Source of the DNA: an uncultured Lachnospiraceae bacterium
Lineage (GTDB): Bacteria > Bacillota_A > Clostridia > Lachnospirales > Lachnospiraceae
Reading direction: 5' to 3'
NCBI GenBank assembly: GCA_910587495.1
Contig: CAJUMT010000073.1
Coordinates: 2,792-14,838, forward strand
DNA length: 12,047 nt
In this document: piece by piece, positions 5,264 to 12,047 of the stretch
How the letters are laid out: each line of letters starts with the position of its first letter
Position numbering within the stretch: the stretch's first letter is position 1
Position numbers and translations under genes: made by a program
The notes under the pieces: generated by a model
The model's input: the letters and a program-made list of their open reading frames with translations, nothing else
What the model was told of the DNA's origin: nothing
The model's database searches: none

Positions 5264-6154
5264 CTAACCCGGAAAACAGATTCGGATACAAATCACTTCG
5301 TCGGCATAGGAAGCATCAATGCGTCCCCCCATCTGCTCTGTCAATACTTTTGCAATGGAAAGTCCCAATCCTGTGGATTTCCTTGCCGTCTCCACCGTGT
5401 AGAAGCGGTCAAATAACCTGGCCGCCTCTATCTCGTTTAACCCTGGTGCATGGTTTGAAAACTCTGCCGTTCCGTCTGCATGCAAAACAATCTTTAAATC
5501 CCCGTCACTGTACTTTATGGCATTATGGATCACATTCCCATAGATGCGCGATAAACAGGAACGATTCAGATAACGTAGTATCCTTTCTTCTGGAATGAAA
5601 ATATCCGGCGTGATTCCTCTGCTGTTTAAAGCCGCGTAATAAGCGGAAACGCTTTCTTCCAATACTTCATTCAGAGAAAATACTTCATAGTCCGCCTGAT
5701 CCGTAAAAGATACCGCCACCGAATAGGCCAGCAGCTCTTCCGTAAGCCGGCTTAACGCTTCCGTGCGTTCCTGTATGATCTTTAAGTAACGACAGGCGGC
5801 TTCTGATTTTTCTTCCTGCTCCAACAGCGACAGATAACCGCAGATCGCCGTAAGAGGCGTACGAAGATCGTGAGATATATTCGTGACCGCTTCTTTTAGC
5901 TGCAAATCCCCCTGTTCATAGCAGTGCCTTTTTTCCCTCAGTATACGAAGCTGCCCGTTCAGGCTTTCCGCCAGCTCACACAAACACCGGTCGCGGCTTG
6001 CAAGATCAATCAGCGTATTCGTATCTAATGTGAGTTTTTCGTCCAGCGCTTTTTTGATTTCCCGGGCTGATTTTCTCATTAAAATTATTTTTACGGACAG
6101 CAGCACGACTGTCAGAGACAAAACGCCCGCCAGTATCCATAGCCATACTCCCAC
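5264..6154 (-). CDS. Sensor histidine kinase, single membrane segment
   Basis: The 296 residues are: one hydrophobic segment (about 4-26), a cytoplasmic coiled linker, HisKA with the H-box SHDLRTPL (H95), and HATPase_c. The N-box is NVIHNAIKYS (207-216), the F-box LFDRFYT (247-253) and the G2 box TGLGLS (261-266). The G1 box DxGxG is not visible; SNHAPGL (233-239) takes its place, as in many clostridial kinases of this group. There is no extracytoplasmic sensing domain, so the signal probably comes through the membrane or through the neighbouring transporter. The start is GTG at 6154 with AGGAGG about 11 bases upstream. It follows the permease by 81 bases in the RR-ABC unit and should phosphorylate that regulator. 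Confidence 0.92.
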   Translation of the reverse strand: MGVWLWILAGVLSLTVVLLSVKIILMRKSAREIKKALDEKLTLDTNTLIDLASRDRCLCELAESLNGQLRILREKRHCYEQGDLQLKEAVTNISHDLRTPLTAICGYLSLLEQEEKSEAACRYLKIIQERTEALSRLTEELLAYSVAVSFTDQADYEVFSLNEVLEESVSAYYAALNSRGITPDIFIPEERILRYLNRSCLSRIYGNVIHNAIKYSDGDLKIVLHADGTAEFSNHAPGLNEIEAARLFDRFYTVETARKSTGLGLSIAKVLTEQMGGRIDASYADEVICIRICFPG

Positions 6155-6235
6155 GGGAAAATATCCTCCTAATTATAGTTCCGCTCCGCCCCTCCCACTA
6201 CCCCGGCACTAGATTGACTTTCGTCCGCTTCGCTG
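6155..6235. other. Gap between permease and kinase
   Basis: These 81 bases hold the kinase's AGGAGG site. No convincing terminator or sigma-A promoter is visible, so read-through from the permease is likely. Confidence 0.5.
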
Positions 6236-7081
6236 TTATTTAATGTCTTTTTTCCGGAACAGACAGATTCCCGCCCCTGTGGTAGTCAGCACAATCAACA
6301 GCGAATACATGGGCAATCGGTATACATGTTCTATAAATAATCCTGCCGTCTGCAAAGACTGTCCTGTGGGCAGAAAATCATTTATAAAATCATATACTTC
6401 CCGCTTCCTACCTCTTAGATAGTAGGGATTGGGTGTTTTATCTTCCGGCGCGATCTCCTCCATCTCCTCACCATTGAAGGTATAGCCGTAGTCTTCATAA
6501 TATTCCGGTTCGCTTAATCCGGCCCGGATATAACCGGACAGGCAGAACATCACCGTCATTCCGATAATACAGATGATCGCCGATACCGAACGGTTGTGAA
6601 TCAGCATCCCAAACAGCGTATAAACAGCGGCATAAGCCATATAGGTAAATATACTGATCCCCAGCGCCGTCCATATAAGATGCAGGTTCGCCTCGTAAAA
6701 AAATCCCAGGAGCGGTATTCCCAAAAGACATGACGCAGCCATGCAGGACAGATTGAGCAAGAGAAGCACAGACATACTGAGGATCAGGCTGGACAAATAG
6801 ACTTTATATCTTTTATGCCCAATGACCAGCTTGTTGCGGATCGTCCCGTCATTGTACTCTGTTCCGAGGAAAAAACTTAAGACTGCAGCCGCCAGAATCC
6901 CTATAACCCCGGACGCCTGAAAAAATATATCTTCTAACCGCATACGGGAATTATACATATGATTTATTTTATAAGCAAAAACTGCCATATACACACCGAA
7001 GAAAAAACTGATTCCCATCCCGATCCAGAATCCCCGGTTCTTTTTCAGACGCACAAACCCTGCAGATAATAGTCTACTCAT
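6236..7081 (-). CDS. ABC-2 type transporter permease
   Basis: This 281-residue protein has about six hydrophobic segments: near the start (FWIGMGISFFFGVYMAVFAY), GVIGILAAAVLSFFLGTEY, two or three in the middle, and a last one before the FRKKDIK end. The motif LGTEYNDGTIRNKLVIGHKR, between the second and third segments, is typical of clostridial and BcrB-like ABC-2 permeases. A loop of about 70 acidic, tyrosine-rich residues (EPEYYEDYGY…) before the last membrane segment probably faces outside and could bind the substrate. The start is ATG at 7081 after GGTGAAAGGA, overlapping the ATPase stop by 8 bases. The frame stays open upstream to 7273, but that extension lies inside the ATPase gene. It pairs with the upstream ATPase; export or expulsion of a peptide antibiotic is a likely role, not proven. 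Confidence 0.87.
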   Translation of the reverse strand: MSRLLSAGFVRLKKNRGFWIGMGISFFFGVYMAVFAYKINHMYNSRMRLEDIFFQASGVIGILAAAVLSFFLGTEYNDGTIRNKLVIGHKRYKVYLSSLILSMSVLLLLNLSCMAASCLLGIPLLGFFYEANLHLIWTALGISIFTYMAYAAVYTLFGMLIHNRSVSAIICIIGMTVMFCLSGYIRAGLSEPEYYEDYGYTFNGEEMEEIAPEDKTPNPYYLRGRKREVYDFINDFLPTGQSLQTAGLFIEHVYRLPMYSLLIVLTTTGAGICLFRKKDIK

Positions 7082-7988
7082 TCCTTTCACCCCCCACCAG
7101 TCTAAGGTAATAGCTTTCCAAGCTCTCGTCTTTCTCATGCAGGGAAAGCACTTCACATTCCTCTTCCGTAAGGGAAAGTACAAGTCTGTTGATAGAAAAC
7201 TCTCCAAATATATCGGCCTCCTGCGCGGACACAATGCTGTAGGAAAGTCCCATTGTGTCCAACACACGGACAAGCGTTTTCGTATCCGTCACTTTTGCCC
7301 TGACACATTTTCTGAAAGCGTTCTCCAGCTGCCCTGCGTCGATCTCCTTTACCATATGCCCCTGATCAATAAATCCATAATGCGTCGCCAGGCGGGACAG
7401 TTCATCCAGAATATGGCTGGAAATCAGCACGGTAATCTGTCGTTCTCTGTTGAGTTTCAGGATCAATTCACGCATCTCTACGATACCCTGGGGGTCCAGT
7501 CCGTTGGCAGGTTCATCCAGAACCAGAAAATCCGGATCACCCGCCAGCGCAACGGCTATACCAAGCCTCTGGCGCATACCCAGGGAGAAATCCTTTACTT
7601 TTTTCCTGCCGGTATCTTCAAGCCCCACCAAATGCAAAAGACCTGGTATGCTGCCAAAGGACGGAAGCCCCAGAATACGGTATTGTTCTTTTAAATTATC
7701 CGCCGCCGTCATATTCAAATAGACAGAAGGCGTCTCCACCACCGCCCCGACGCGTCTTTGTACCTTTGTGATCTCTTTGTTCGTATTTTCTGTCCCATAC
7801 AGCGTATAACCGCCACAGGTAGGCTTTTGCAGGCCGCAGATCAGACGAATCAGCGTCGTCTTGCCTGCACCGTTTTTTCCCACAAAACCGTAGATTGCCC
7901 CTTTGGGGATATGCATGGACAGGTTATTCAGCGCTTTAAATTTTCCATATTGTTTGCCAAGCGCACTCGTAGTCAAAACATACTCCAT
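7074..7988 (-). CDS. ABC transporter ATP-binding protein (BcrA/LanF-like)
   Basis: The 304 residues contain Walker A GKNGAGKT (37-44), the signature FSLGMRQ (134-140), Walker B FLVLDE (154-159) and the H-loop ISSH (H192). The Q-loop position holds Glu (VGAVVETPSVY, E85). This E-loop is described for lantibiotic immunity and bacitracin-resistance ATPases and supports that group over general DrrA-type exporters. A C-terminal extension of about 80 residues follows the nucleotide-binding domain. ATG at 7988 has AGGAGG about 10 bases upstream. The gene overlaps the permease by 8 bases. It lies 154 bases after the response regulator, and that gap carries a likely activator box. A role in resistance to antimicrobial peptides is inferred from family and context. 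Confidence 0.92.
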   Translation of the reverse strand: MEYVLTTSALGKQYGKFKALNNLSMHIPKGAIYGFVGKNGAGKTTLIRLICGLQKPTCGGYTLYGTENTNKEITKVQRRVGAVVETPSVYLNMTAADNLKEQYRILGLPSFGSIPGLLHLVGLEDTGRKKVKDFSLGMRQRLGIAVALAGDPDFLVLDEPANGLDPQGIVEMRELILKLNRERQITVLISSHILDELSRLATHYGFIDQGHMVKEIDAGQLENAFRKCVRAKVTDTKTLVRVLDTMGLSYSIVSAQEADIFGEFSINRLVLSLTEEECEVLSLHEKDESLESYYLRLVGGERNE

Positions 7989-8018
7989 TATACTCTTAAC
8001 CTCCTGTTATAGTTCTGC

Positions 8019-8060
8019 ATCTGCCGCTCATCATACCTTTCCGGCCATTAGCAGGCAGAT
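8019..8060 (-). other. Stem-loop in the leader of the ABC genes
   Basis: ATCTGCC-GCT (8019-8028) pairs with AGC-A-GGCAGAT (8050-8060), giving ten pairs with one bulged A and a loop of about 21 bases. It lies between the predicted promoter and the ribosome site of the ATPase gene and has no U tract. It may be an mRNA leader structure; function unknown. Confidence 0.35.
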
Positions 8061-8082
8061 ACTGTTCTTCTTGTCAATGGAT

Positions 8083-8127
8083 ACTATAAAGGAAAAGAGT
8101 TAAGGATATGGTTAAGAAAACAGTTAA
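8083..8127 (-). promoter_or_regulatory. Response-regulator box and promoter for the ABC genes
   Basis: Read on the minus strand, TTAAC occurs three times at exactly 12-bp spacing (8127-8123, 8115-8111, 8103-8099), each followed by C or T. The last copy lies 10 bases before a TATAGT -10 candidate (8088-8083). The -35 position (8111-8106) has no consensus and falls within the repeat array. Direct repeats at about one helical turn overlapping a missing -35 are typical of activation by OmpR/PhoB-family regulators, and such a regulator is encoded next door. Confidence 0.6.
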
Positions 8128-8142
8128 GAAATGATAAAGATT

Positions 8143-8811
8143 TTATGTTTCTTTCATCTTGAACCCGATGCCCCAGACTGCTTCAATATAGTCTTTCCCT
8201 GAAACGGCCCGAAGCTTTCGGCGCAGGTTGCTTATATGCACCTTTAGAGAACTTTCCATACAGTCAGGTGTATCTTCACTGACTCGGTCCAGAATCAAAG
8301 ATTTGGTGACAACCTGGCCGGAATTTTGCATGAGCAGTTTTAATACGGCGTACTCAGTACGGGTCAGCTTCACCGGCTGCATGCACACATTCACCGTATG
8401 GGCGGCTGTGTCCATCCTGATCTCGTCAAATTCCAGCATAGCGGATGCATTGCCTAAAGAAACTTTTCTTAACTGCACTTCAATTCTGGCAAGCAGCTCT
8501 TTAATATCAAAGGGCTTTGTTACATAATCCGCTGCCCCATGAAGCAACAGCGCGACTTTTGTGTCCACATCCGCTCTGGCGCTGATCACGATAACCGGAA
8601 TCCCCTCTAAACCGGGCAGCACTTTTTCCCCGTCAAGTCCGGGAAGCATCAAATCTAAAAGAGCAAGGTCCGGTCTGTCAGAAGACAATAAGAGAAGCGC
8701 TTCCGTGCCCGAATAGGCGCGCAGCACCCGATAACCCTCCCGCAAGAGCGTCTCTTCCAGCATATTTCCGATATTCAGGTCATCTTCTACGATCAGGATG
8801 GTTTTCATCAT
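8143..8811 (-). CDS. OmpR-family response regulator
   Basis: The 222 residues have a receiver domain (about 3-115) with the acidic pair D10/D11, phospho-acceptor D53 (ALLDLMLPGLDG), S77 and K99 (TKPF). A winged-helix DNA-binding domain follows (about 124-220; LTRTEYAVLKLLM, SSLKVHISNLRRKL, VWGIGFKM). Two ATGs stand in tandem at 8811 and 8808. The second has the better spacing from GGGAG, so the mature start may be one codon later. It precedes the ABC transporter and the kinase, which should phosphorylate D53. Its probable target is the TTAAC repeat array directly downstream of its own gene. Confidence 0.94.
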   Translation of the reverse strand: MMKTILIVEDDLNIGNMLEETLLREGYRVLRAYSGTEALLLLSSDRPDLALLDLMLPGLDGEKVLPGLEGIPVIVISARADVDTKVALLLHGAADYVTKPFDIKELLARIEVQLRKVSLGNASAMLEFDEIRMDTAAHTVNVCMQPVKLTRTEYAVLKLLMQNSGQVVTKSLILDRVSEDTPDCMESSLKVHISNLRRKLRAVSGKDYIEAVWGIGFKMKET

Positions 8812-8847
8812 ATTCTCCCGTCAAAATCTCCTTATGCGCCCTGGGCA

Positions 8848-8895
8848 TATAAAAACAGGCAGGAAGCCTTTTCAAGCATTCCCGCCCTCCTGTTT
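8848..8895 (-). terminator. Rho-independent terminator after glgB
   Basis: On the minus strand AAACAGG (8895-8889) pairs with CCTGTTT (8859-8853). An internal loop and an inner GGAA/TTCC plus GC pairing follow around a short TTGAAAAG-type loop, and a five-T run lies at the 3' side. It starts a few bases after the glgB stop. The stem is imperfect, so efficiency is uncertain. Confidence 0.65.
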
Positions 8896-8900
8896 ACCAT

Positions 8901-10835
8901 CTAAAACTCAAATACTGCAATCCCATATGGCGACAGCGGATAATCCAAATAAAATTTCTGGCTGTCGCATTCGCCTTTTTTCGCCTCGTAAATCTCCGGC
9001 TTTTCTCTTCCATTGCCGCCGAACTCTGGCGAATCGCCGTCTAAGATCAGCTTGTACTTTTTCTTTTTGGGTACGCCCACTCGGTAGTCTGCCCGTTCCA
9101 TAGGCGTAAAATTCACTACAAAAAGCAGGTTCTTCCGCTTGGTTTTACTGTAACGGACGAAACTGAAAATACTGCGGAAACAGTCATCCGCGTTAATCCA
9201 GCCAAAACCGTCCCAACTGTCATCCTGCTCATAGAGGCAGCGATATTTTTTATACATATGAAGCAGAGCTTTGACAAAGTTCTGCATCTGCTTATGCCTG
9301 TCCTCTTTTAAGAGGAACCAGTCCAGCTCGCGGGCTTCGCTCCACTCCTGAAGCTGCGCGAACTCATTACCCATGAAAAGAAGCTTCTTACCCGGATGTC
9401 CGAACATAAACGCGTAACCGGCTCTCAAGTTCGCAAACTTGTCCTCCAGATAACCCGGCATCTTATTTAACATGGAGCATTTCAAGTGAACCACTTCGTC
9501 ATGGGACAACACTAGAATATAATTCTCACTGCATGCATAACTCATGGCAAAGGTCATCTTGTTATGATTATCTTTCCTGAAATAAGGATCCAGCTTCATA
9601 TATTCCAGGAAGTCGTTCATCCAGCCCATATTCCACTTAAAGGTAAAGCCAAGGCCATCCTCTTCCACATCTTTGGTTACACCCGGCCACGCGGTAGATT
9701 CCTCCGCGATAATCATGGAGCCGTCTTCTCTTCCCTTAATGATAGAATTTAAATGTCTGAAGAACCAGATCGCTTCCAGGTTCTGATTCCCGCCGTATTT
9801 ATTGGCCAGCCACTGGCCGTCCTGCTTGCCATAGTCCAGATAGAGCATGGAAGCCACCGCGTCCACGCGCAGTCCGTCTACATGATAATGCTGAATCCAG
9901 TACAGCGCATTGGCAATCAGGAAATTGCGCACTTCATATTTTTCATAATTGAAGATTTTTGTACCCCAGTCCGGATGTTCGCCTTTACGGCTGTCCGGAT
10001 GCTCAAACAACGGCGTTCCGTCAAAATTCGCCAGACCATAGCCGTCTCTCGGGAAATGCGCGGGCACCCAGTCTAAAATCACGCCGATATTGTGCTTGTG
10101 CAGATAATCAATCATATATTGAAAATCCGCCGGCGTGCCGTGGCGGGAGGTTGGTGCAAAATATCCTGTCACCTGGTAGCCCCAGGAACCGTCAAAAGGA
10201 TGCTCGGCAATCCCCATAAGTTCCACATGAGTATAACCCATCTCTTTTACATATTTAGTCAGCTCTACGGCAAATTCACGATAATTATAATAGCCGTCTT
10301 CTTCCTCGTCATGGGGATGACGTCTCCAGGAACCCGGATGCACTTCATAGATGGACATGGCGGCTCTTGGACCGTCCCAGCTTTTGCGCTTCTCCATCCA
10401 TTTTTCATCATGCCAGGTAAAGTGGTCTATATCAGCCACACGGGACGCGTTGCCAGGCCGCTTCTCTGCATAAAAGGCAAAGGGATCCGCTTTGTAAAGA
10501 TATTCACCTGTCTTTGTCTCGATCAGGTATTTGTACATACATCCTTCTTCCAATGCCGGAATAAATACTTCATAGATCCCCAGCGGTTCTAAACGGGTCA
10601 TCTCATATCCGTCTGTTCCCCAGCGATTGAACTCTCCGACTACGCGTACTCTCTTCGCATTGGGTGCCCAGACAGCAAAATAGACGCCTTTCTCGCCATC
10701 TTTTTCTGCCAGGTGAGCCCCGAGCTTCTTGTAGATCTCGTAATGGGTTCCCTGTCCGAAGAGATATTGATCCATGTCCGTGACTGCGCACCACGGACGT
10801 TCACTTGCCGCCGGTTTTGTTACTTTCTTACCCAT
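8901..10835 (-). CDS. glgB: 1,4-alpha-glucan (glycogen) branching enzyme
   Basis: The 644-residue GH13 enzyme makes alpha-1,6 branches in glycogen by cutting and transferring alpha-1,4 chains. An N-terminal CBM48 domain (about 48-125; VYFAVWAPNAKRVRVVGEFNRW) precedes the catalytic barrel. Catalytic residues are D325 (DGLRVDAV), E378 (IIAEEST) and D446 (SHDEVVH); EHPFDGSWGYQVTGYFAPTSR (211-231) is diagnostic. A C-terminal beta domain ends in YPLSPYGIAVFEF. The extra N1 domain of E. coli GlgB is absent, as in other short forms. ATG at 10835 is chosen because GAGGGGAA lies 6 bases upstream; the in-frame TTG at 10883 has no ribosome site. No other glycogen gene is adjacent, and it appears to be transcribed alone. 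Confidence 0.96.
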   Translation of the reverse strand: MGKKVTKPAASERPWCAVTDMDQYLFGQGTHYEIYKKLGAHLAEKDGEKGVYFAVWAPNAKRVRVVGEFNRWGTDGYEMTRLEPLGIYEVFIPALEEGCMYKYLIETKTGEYLYKADPFAFYAEKRPGNASRVADIDHFTWHDEKWMEKRKSWDGPRAAMSIYEVHPGSWRRHPHDEEEDGYYNYREFAVELTKYVKEMGYTHVELMGIAEHPFDGSWGYQVTGYFAPTSRHGTPADFQYMIDYLHKHNIGVILDWVPAHFPRDGYGLANFDGTPLFEHPDSRKGEHPDWGTKIFNYEKYEVRNFLIANALYWIQHYHVDGLRVDAVASMLYLDYGKQDGQWLANKYGGNQNLEAIWFFRHLNSIIKGREDGSMIIAEESTAWPGVTKDVEEDGLGFTFKWNMGWMNDFLEYMKLDPYFRKDNHNKMTFAMSYACSENYILVLSHDEVVHLKCSMLNKMPGYLEDKFANLRAGYAFMFGHPGKKLLFMGNEFAQLQEWSEARELDWFLLKEDRHKQMQNFVKALLHMYKKYRCLYEQDDSWDGFGWINADDCFRSIFSFVRYSKTKRKNLLFVVNFTPMERADYRVGVPKKKKYKLILDGDSPEFGGNGREKPEIYEAKKGECDSQKFYLDYPLSPYGIAVFEF

Positions 10836-10893
10836 AATGTTCCCCTCTGCCGACCGGAAACTGCCCAGCCGGTTTTCTATCAATAATACATTT

Positions 10894-10902
10894 ATTTTAC
10901 CA
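10894..10902 (-). promoter_or_regulatory. Extended -10 promoter candidate for glgB
   Basis: On the minus strand TGG-TAAAAT (10902-10894) matches an extended -10 element about 60 bases before the ATG. The -35 position holds only TGTAAA at 17 bp, a weak match. Within the rest of 10836-10952 no clear terminator for the upstream livF gene was seen. Confidence 0.4.
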
Positions 10903-10952
10903 CATCCGGCCGTATTTTTACAGTACCAAATATATAATTTTATACTTCTCTT

Positions 10953-11663
10953 TTATTCCCCAAGATATGCTTTTTTTACGGACTCGTCATTTAAAAGATC
11001 TTCTGCCTTTCCTGCCAGGACGATCTTCCCGGTTTCCAGCACATAGCCTCTGTCCGCGATCGAAAGCGCTTTTTTCGCGTTCTGTTCCACCAAAAGCACG
11101 GTGGTTCCGCCGGCGCTGACGCTTTTGATAATATCAAAAATCTCGTTTACAAAAATCGGCGACAGACCCATGGAAGGCTCGTCCATCAGAATAATCCTGG
11201 GCTTTGACATCAGCGCCCGCCCCATGGCCAGCATCTGCTGCTCGCCGCCTGAGAGCGTACCCGCAGGCTGGTTCTTTCTCTCTTTCAGTCTGGGAAACCG
11301 CTCATATACCATCTGAAGCGTCTCTTCGATCTCCCCTTTATCGCTTCTTGTGTAAGCGCCCATTTTAAGGTTCTGATATACGCTTAAAGACGCAAATACC
11401 CTTCTTCCTTCCGGCACCTGAGCAATACCGCAGGATACGATCTTATGCGCCGGAGTTCTTGTAATGTCTTTTCCTTCAAATGTAACCGTGCCGCTCTTGG
11501 GGGCAATCAATCCGGATATAGTATGAAGCGTCGTCGTCTTGCCTGCGCCGTTGGCGCCGATCAGCGCGATGACTTCTCCCTCGCCTACCTCAAAAGATAT
11601 TCCTTTAATGGCCTGGATCACTCCGTAATAGACTTCCAGGTCCTTGATTTCAAGCATTGCCAT
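10953..11663 (-). CDS. livF: Branched-chain amino acid ABC importer ATPase LivF
   Basis: The 236 residues match LivF closely. They show Walker A GANGAGKT (36-43), the Q-loop at Q82 in IAQVPEGRRVF (a LivF hallmark), signature LSGGEQQ (137-143) and Walker B ILMDEP (158-163). LVEQNAKKAL follows, where LivF has Gln/Asn instead of the usual H-loop histidine, and the protein ends in KAYLGE. It powers uptake of leucine, isoleucine and valine together with LivG and the LivHM permeases. ATG at 11663 lies 7 bases after AGGAGG. It follows livG by 11 bases, so the two are translated from one mRNA. It is the last gene of the unit. Confidence 0.95.
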   Translation of the reverse strand: MAMLEIKDLEVYYGVIQAIKGISFEVGEGEVIALIGANGAGKTTTLHTISGLIAPKSGTVTFEGKDITRTPAHKIVSCGIAQVPEGRRVFASLSVYQNLKMGAYTRSDKGEIEETLQMVYERFPRLKERKNQPAGTLSGGEQQMLAMGRALMSKPRIILMDEPSMGLSPIFVNEIFDIIKSVSAGGTTVLLVEQNAKKALSIADRGYVLETGKIVLAGKAEDLLNDESVKKAYLGE

Positions 11664-11674
11664 ACTATAACCTC

Positions 11675-12047
11675 CTATTCTCCCAGGTATGCCGTGATGA
11701 CTTCCGGATTCTTAAGCACTTCGGAAGTCTCCCCATATGCCAATACCTGGCCGAAGTTTAAGACAGTCAGTTTCTCACAGATGCCGGACACCAGCTTCAT
11801 ATCATGTTCTATCAGCAAGATCGTCATCTTAAATTCATCCCGTACAAAACAGATCATATCCATTAATTCCTGCGTCTCATTGGGATTCATACCGGCAGCA
11901 GGTTCATCCAAGAGGAGTAGCTTGGGATTTGTGGCAAGAGCCCGGGCAATTTCCAGCCGTCTTTGCTTTCCGTAAGGCAAGTTAGAAGCCAAATACCCGG
12001 ATTCTTCATCCAAGTCAAATACTTTCAGTATCTCCATAGCCCGCGCA
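11675..12047 (-). CDS. livG: Branched-chain amino acid ABC importer ATPase LivG (C-terminal part; runs off right edge)
   Basis: About 124 codons of the 3' end are present; the frame is open through the window edge, so the ATG at 12037 is internal and the true start lies outside. The visible part has the LivG signature region LPYGKQRRLEIARALATNP, Walker B LLLLDEPAAGMNP, the H-loop LLIEHDM and the ending PEVITAYLGE. Walker A is in the missing part. YGKQRR in place of LSGGQ is normal for LivG. It is co-transcribed with livF; permease and binding-protein genes are expected to the right. Confidence 0.94.
   Translation of the reverse strand, partial: ARAMEILKVFDLDEESGYLASNLPYGKQRRLEIARALATNPKLLLLDEPAAGMNPNETQELMDMICFVRDEFKMTILLIEHDMKLVSGICEKLTVLNFGQVLAYGETSEVLKNPEVITAYLGE

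Noticed and set aside
4756..5598. A 280-codon open frame on the plus strand
   Set aside because: It overlaps the glycosyltransferase and, antisense, the kinase; it is rich in Arg, His and Pro with no motif, lacks a ribosome site, and is a shadow of two well-supported genes.
7082..7273. N-terminal extension of the permease frame
   Set aside because: It lies wholly inside the ATPase gene, has no membrane segment or family similarity, and the ATG at 7081 has a good ribosome site and the usual overlap.
8054..8076. TTGACA as a second promoter for the ABC genes
   Set aside because: On the minus strand TTGACA (8076-8071) has no -10 match at 16-18 bp (CTGCTA at 17), so it is probably chance.
10836..10883. 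Upstream TTG start for glgB
   Set aside because: No ribosome site precedes the TTG, while the ATG at 10835 has GAGGGGAA at good spacing; it also lies only a few bases from the predicted transcript start.

Overview
The window looks like a chromosomal segment of a gut Firmicute, most likely a Lachnospiraceae-type Clostridium relative. This rests on the gene families seen (short clostridial GlgB, BcrA/LanF-like ABC transporter with its two-component system, BspA-like surface protein, PD-(D/E)XK remnant), the strong AGGAGG-type ribosome sites, the AT-rich intergenic DNA and the use of TTG and GTG starts. No rRNA, tRNA, CRISPR array, transposase or integrase was seen.

Layout. 1-813 (-): 5' part of a secreted BspA-like leucine-rich-repeat protein running off the left edge, with a recent 144-bp tandem duplication. 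1111-2085: a compact divergent regulatory module. A 63-aa protein of unknown function (-) faces an XRE-type repressor followed by a small Cro-like HTH protein (+). Between them lie two near-perfect sigma-A promoters whose -35 boxes sit inside copies of a CATTG-N-CAATG palindrome, with a third degenerate copy between them. This resembles a phage or conjugative-element genetic switch, but no other element genes are visible. 2114-3724 (-): three overlapping genes: sugar O-acetyltransferase, a short C-terminal PD-(D/E)XK nuclease-like protein, and a PPP-family metallophosphatase that starts with TTG inside the previous stop. 3880-4455 (+): a Phd/YefM-ParE type II toxin-antitoxin pair, followed by a fucosyltransferase-like glycosyltransferase (4481-5263).

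5264-8811 (-): response regulator, ABC ATPase, ABC-2 permease and histidine kinase in one direction. The ATPase has a Glu at the Q-loop position, as in lantibiotic/bacitracin resistance transporters. The kinase has one membrane segment and no sensor domain. Three TTAAC direct repeats at exactly 12-bp spacing upstream of the transporter genes suggest that the regulator activates them. 8901-10835 (-): glycogen branching enzyme GlgB with a terminator behind it. 10953-12047 (-): LivF and the C-terminal part of LivG, the ATPases of a branched-chain amino acid ABC importer that continues off the right edge.

Most regions are ordinary metabolic or transport genes. The part most worth a second look is the 1.0-kb divergent switch with its three palindromic operators, near-leaderless repressor transcript and small partner protein. 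Next is the RR/ABC/HK unit with its repeat-type activator box.
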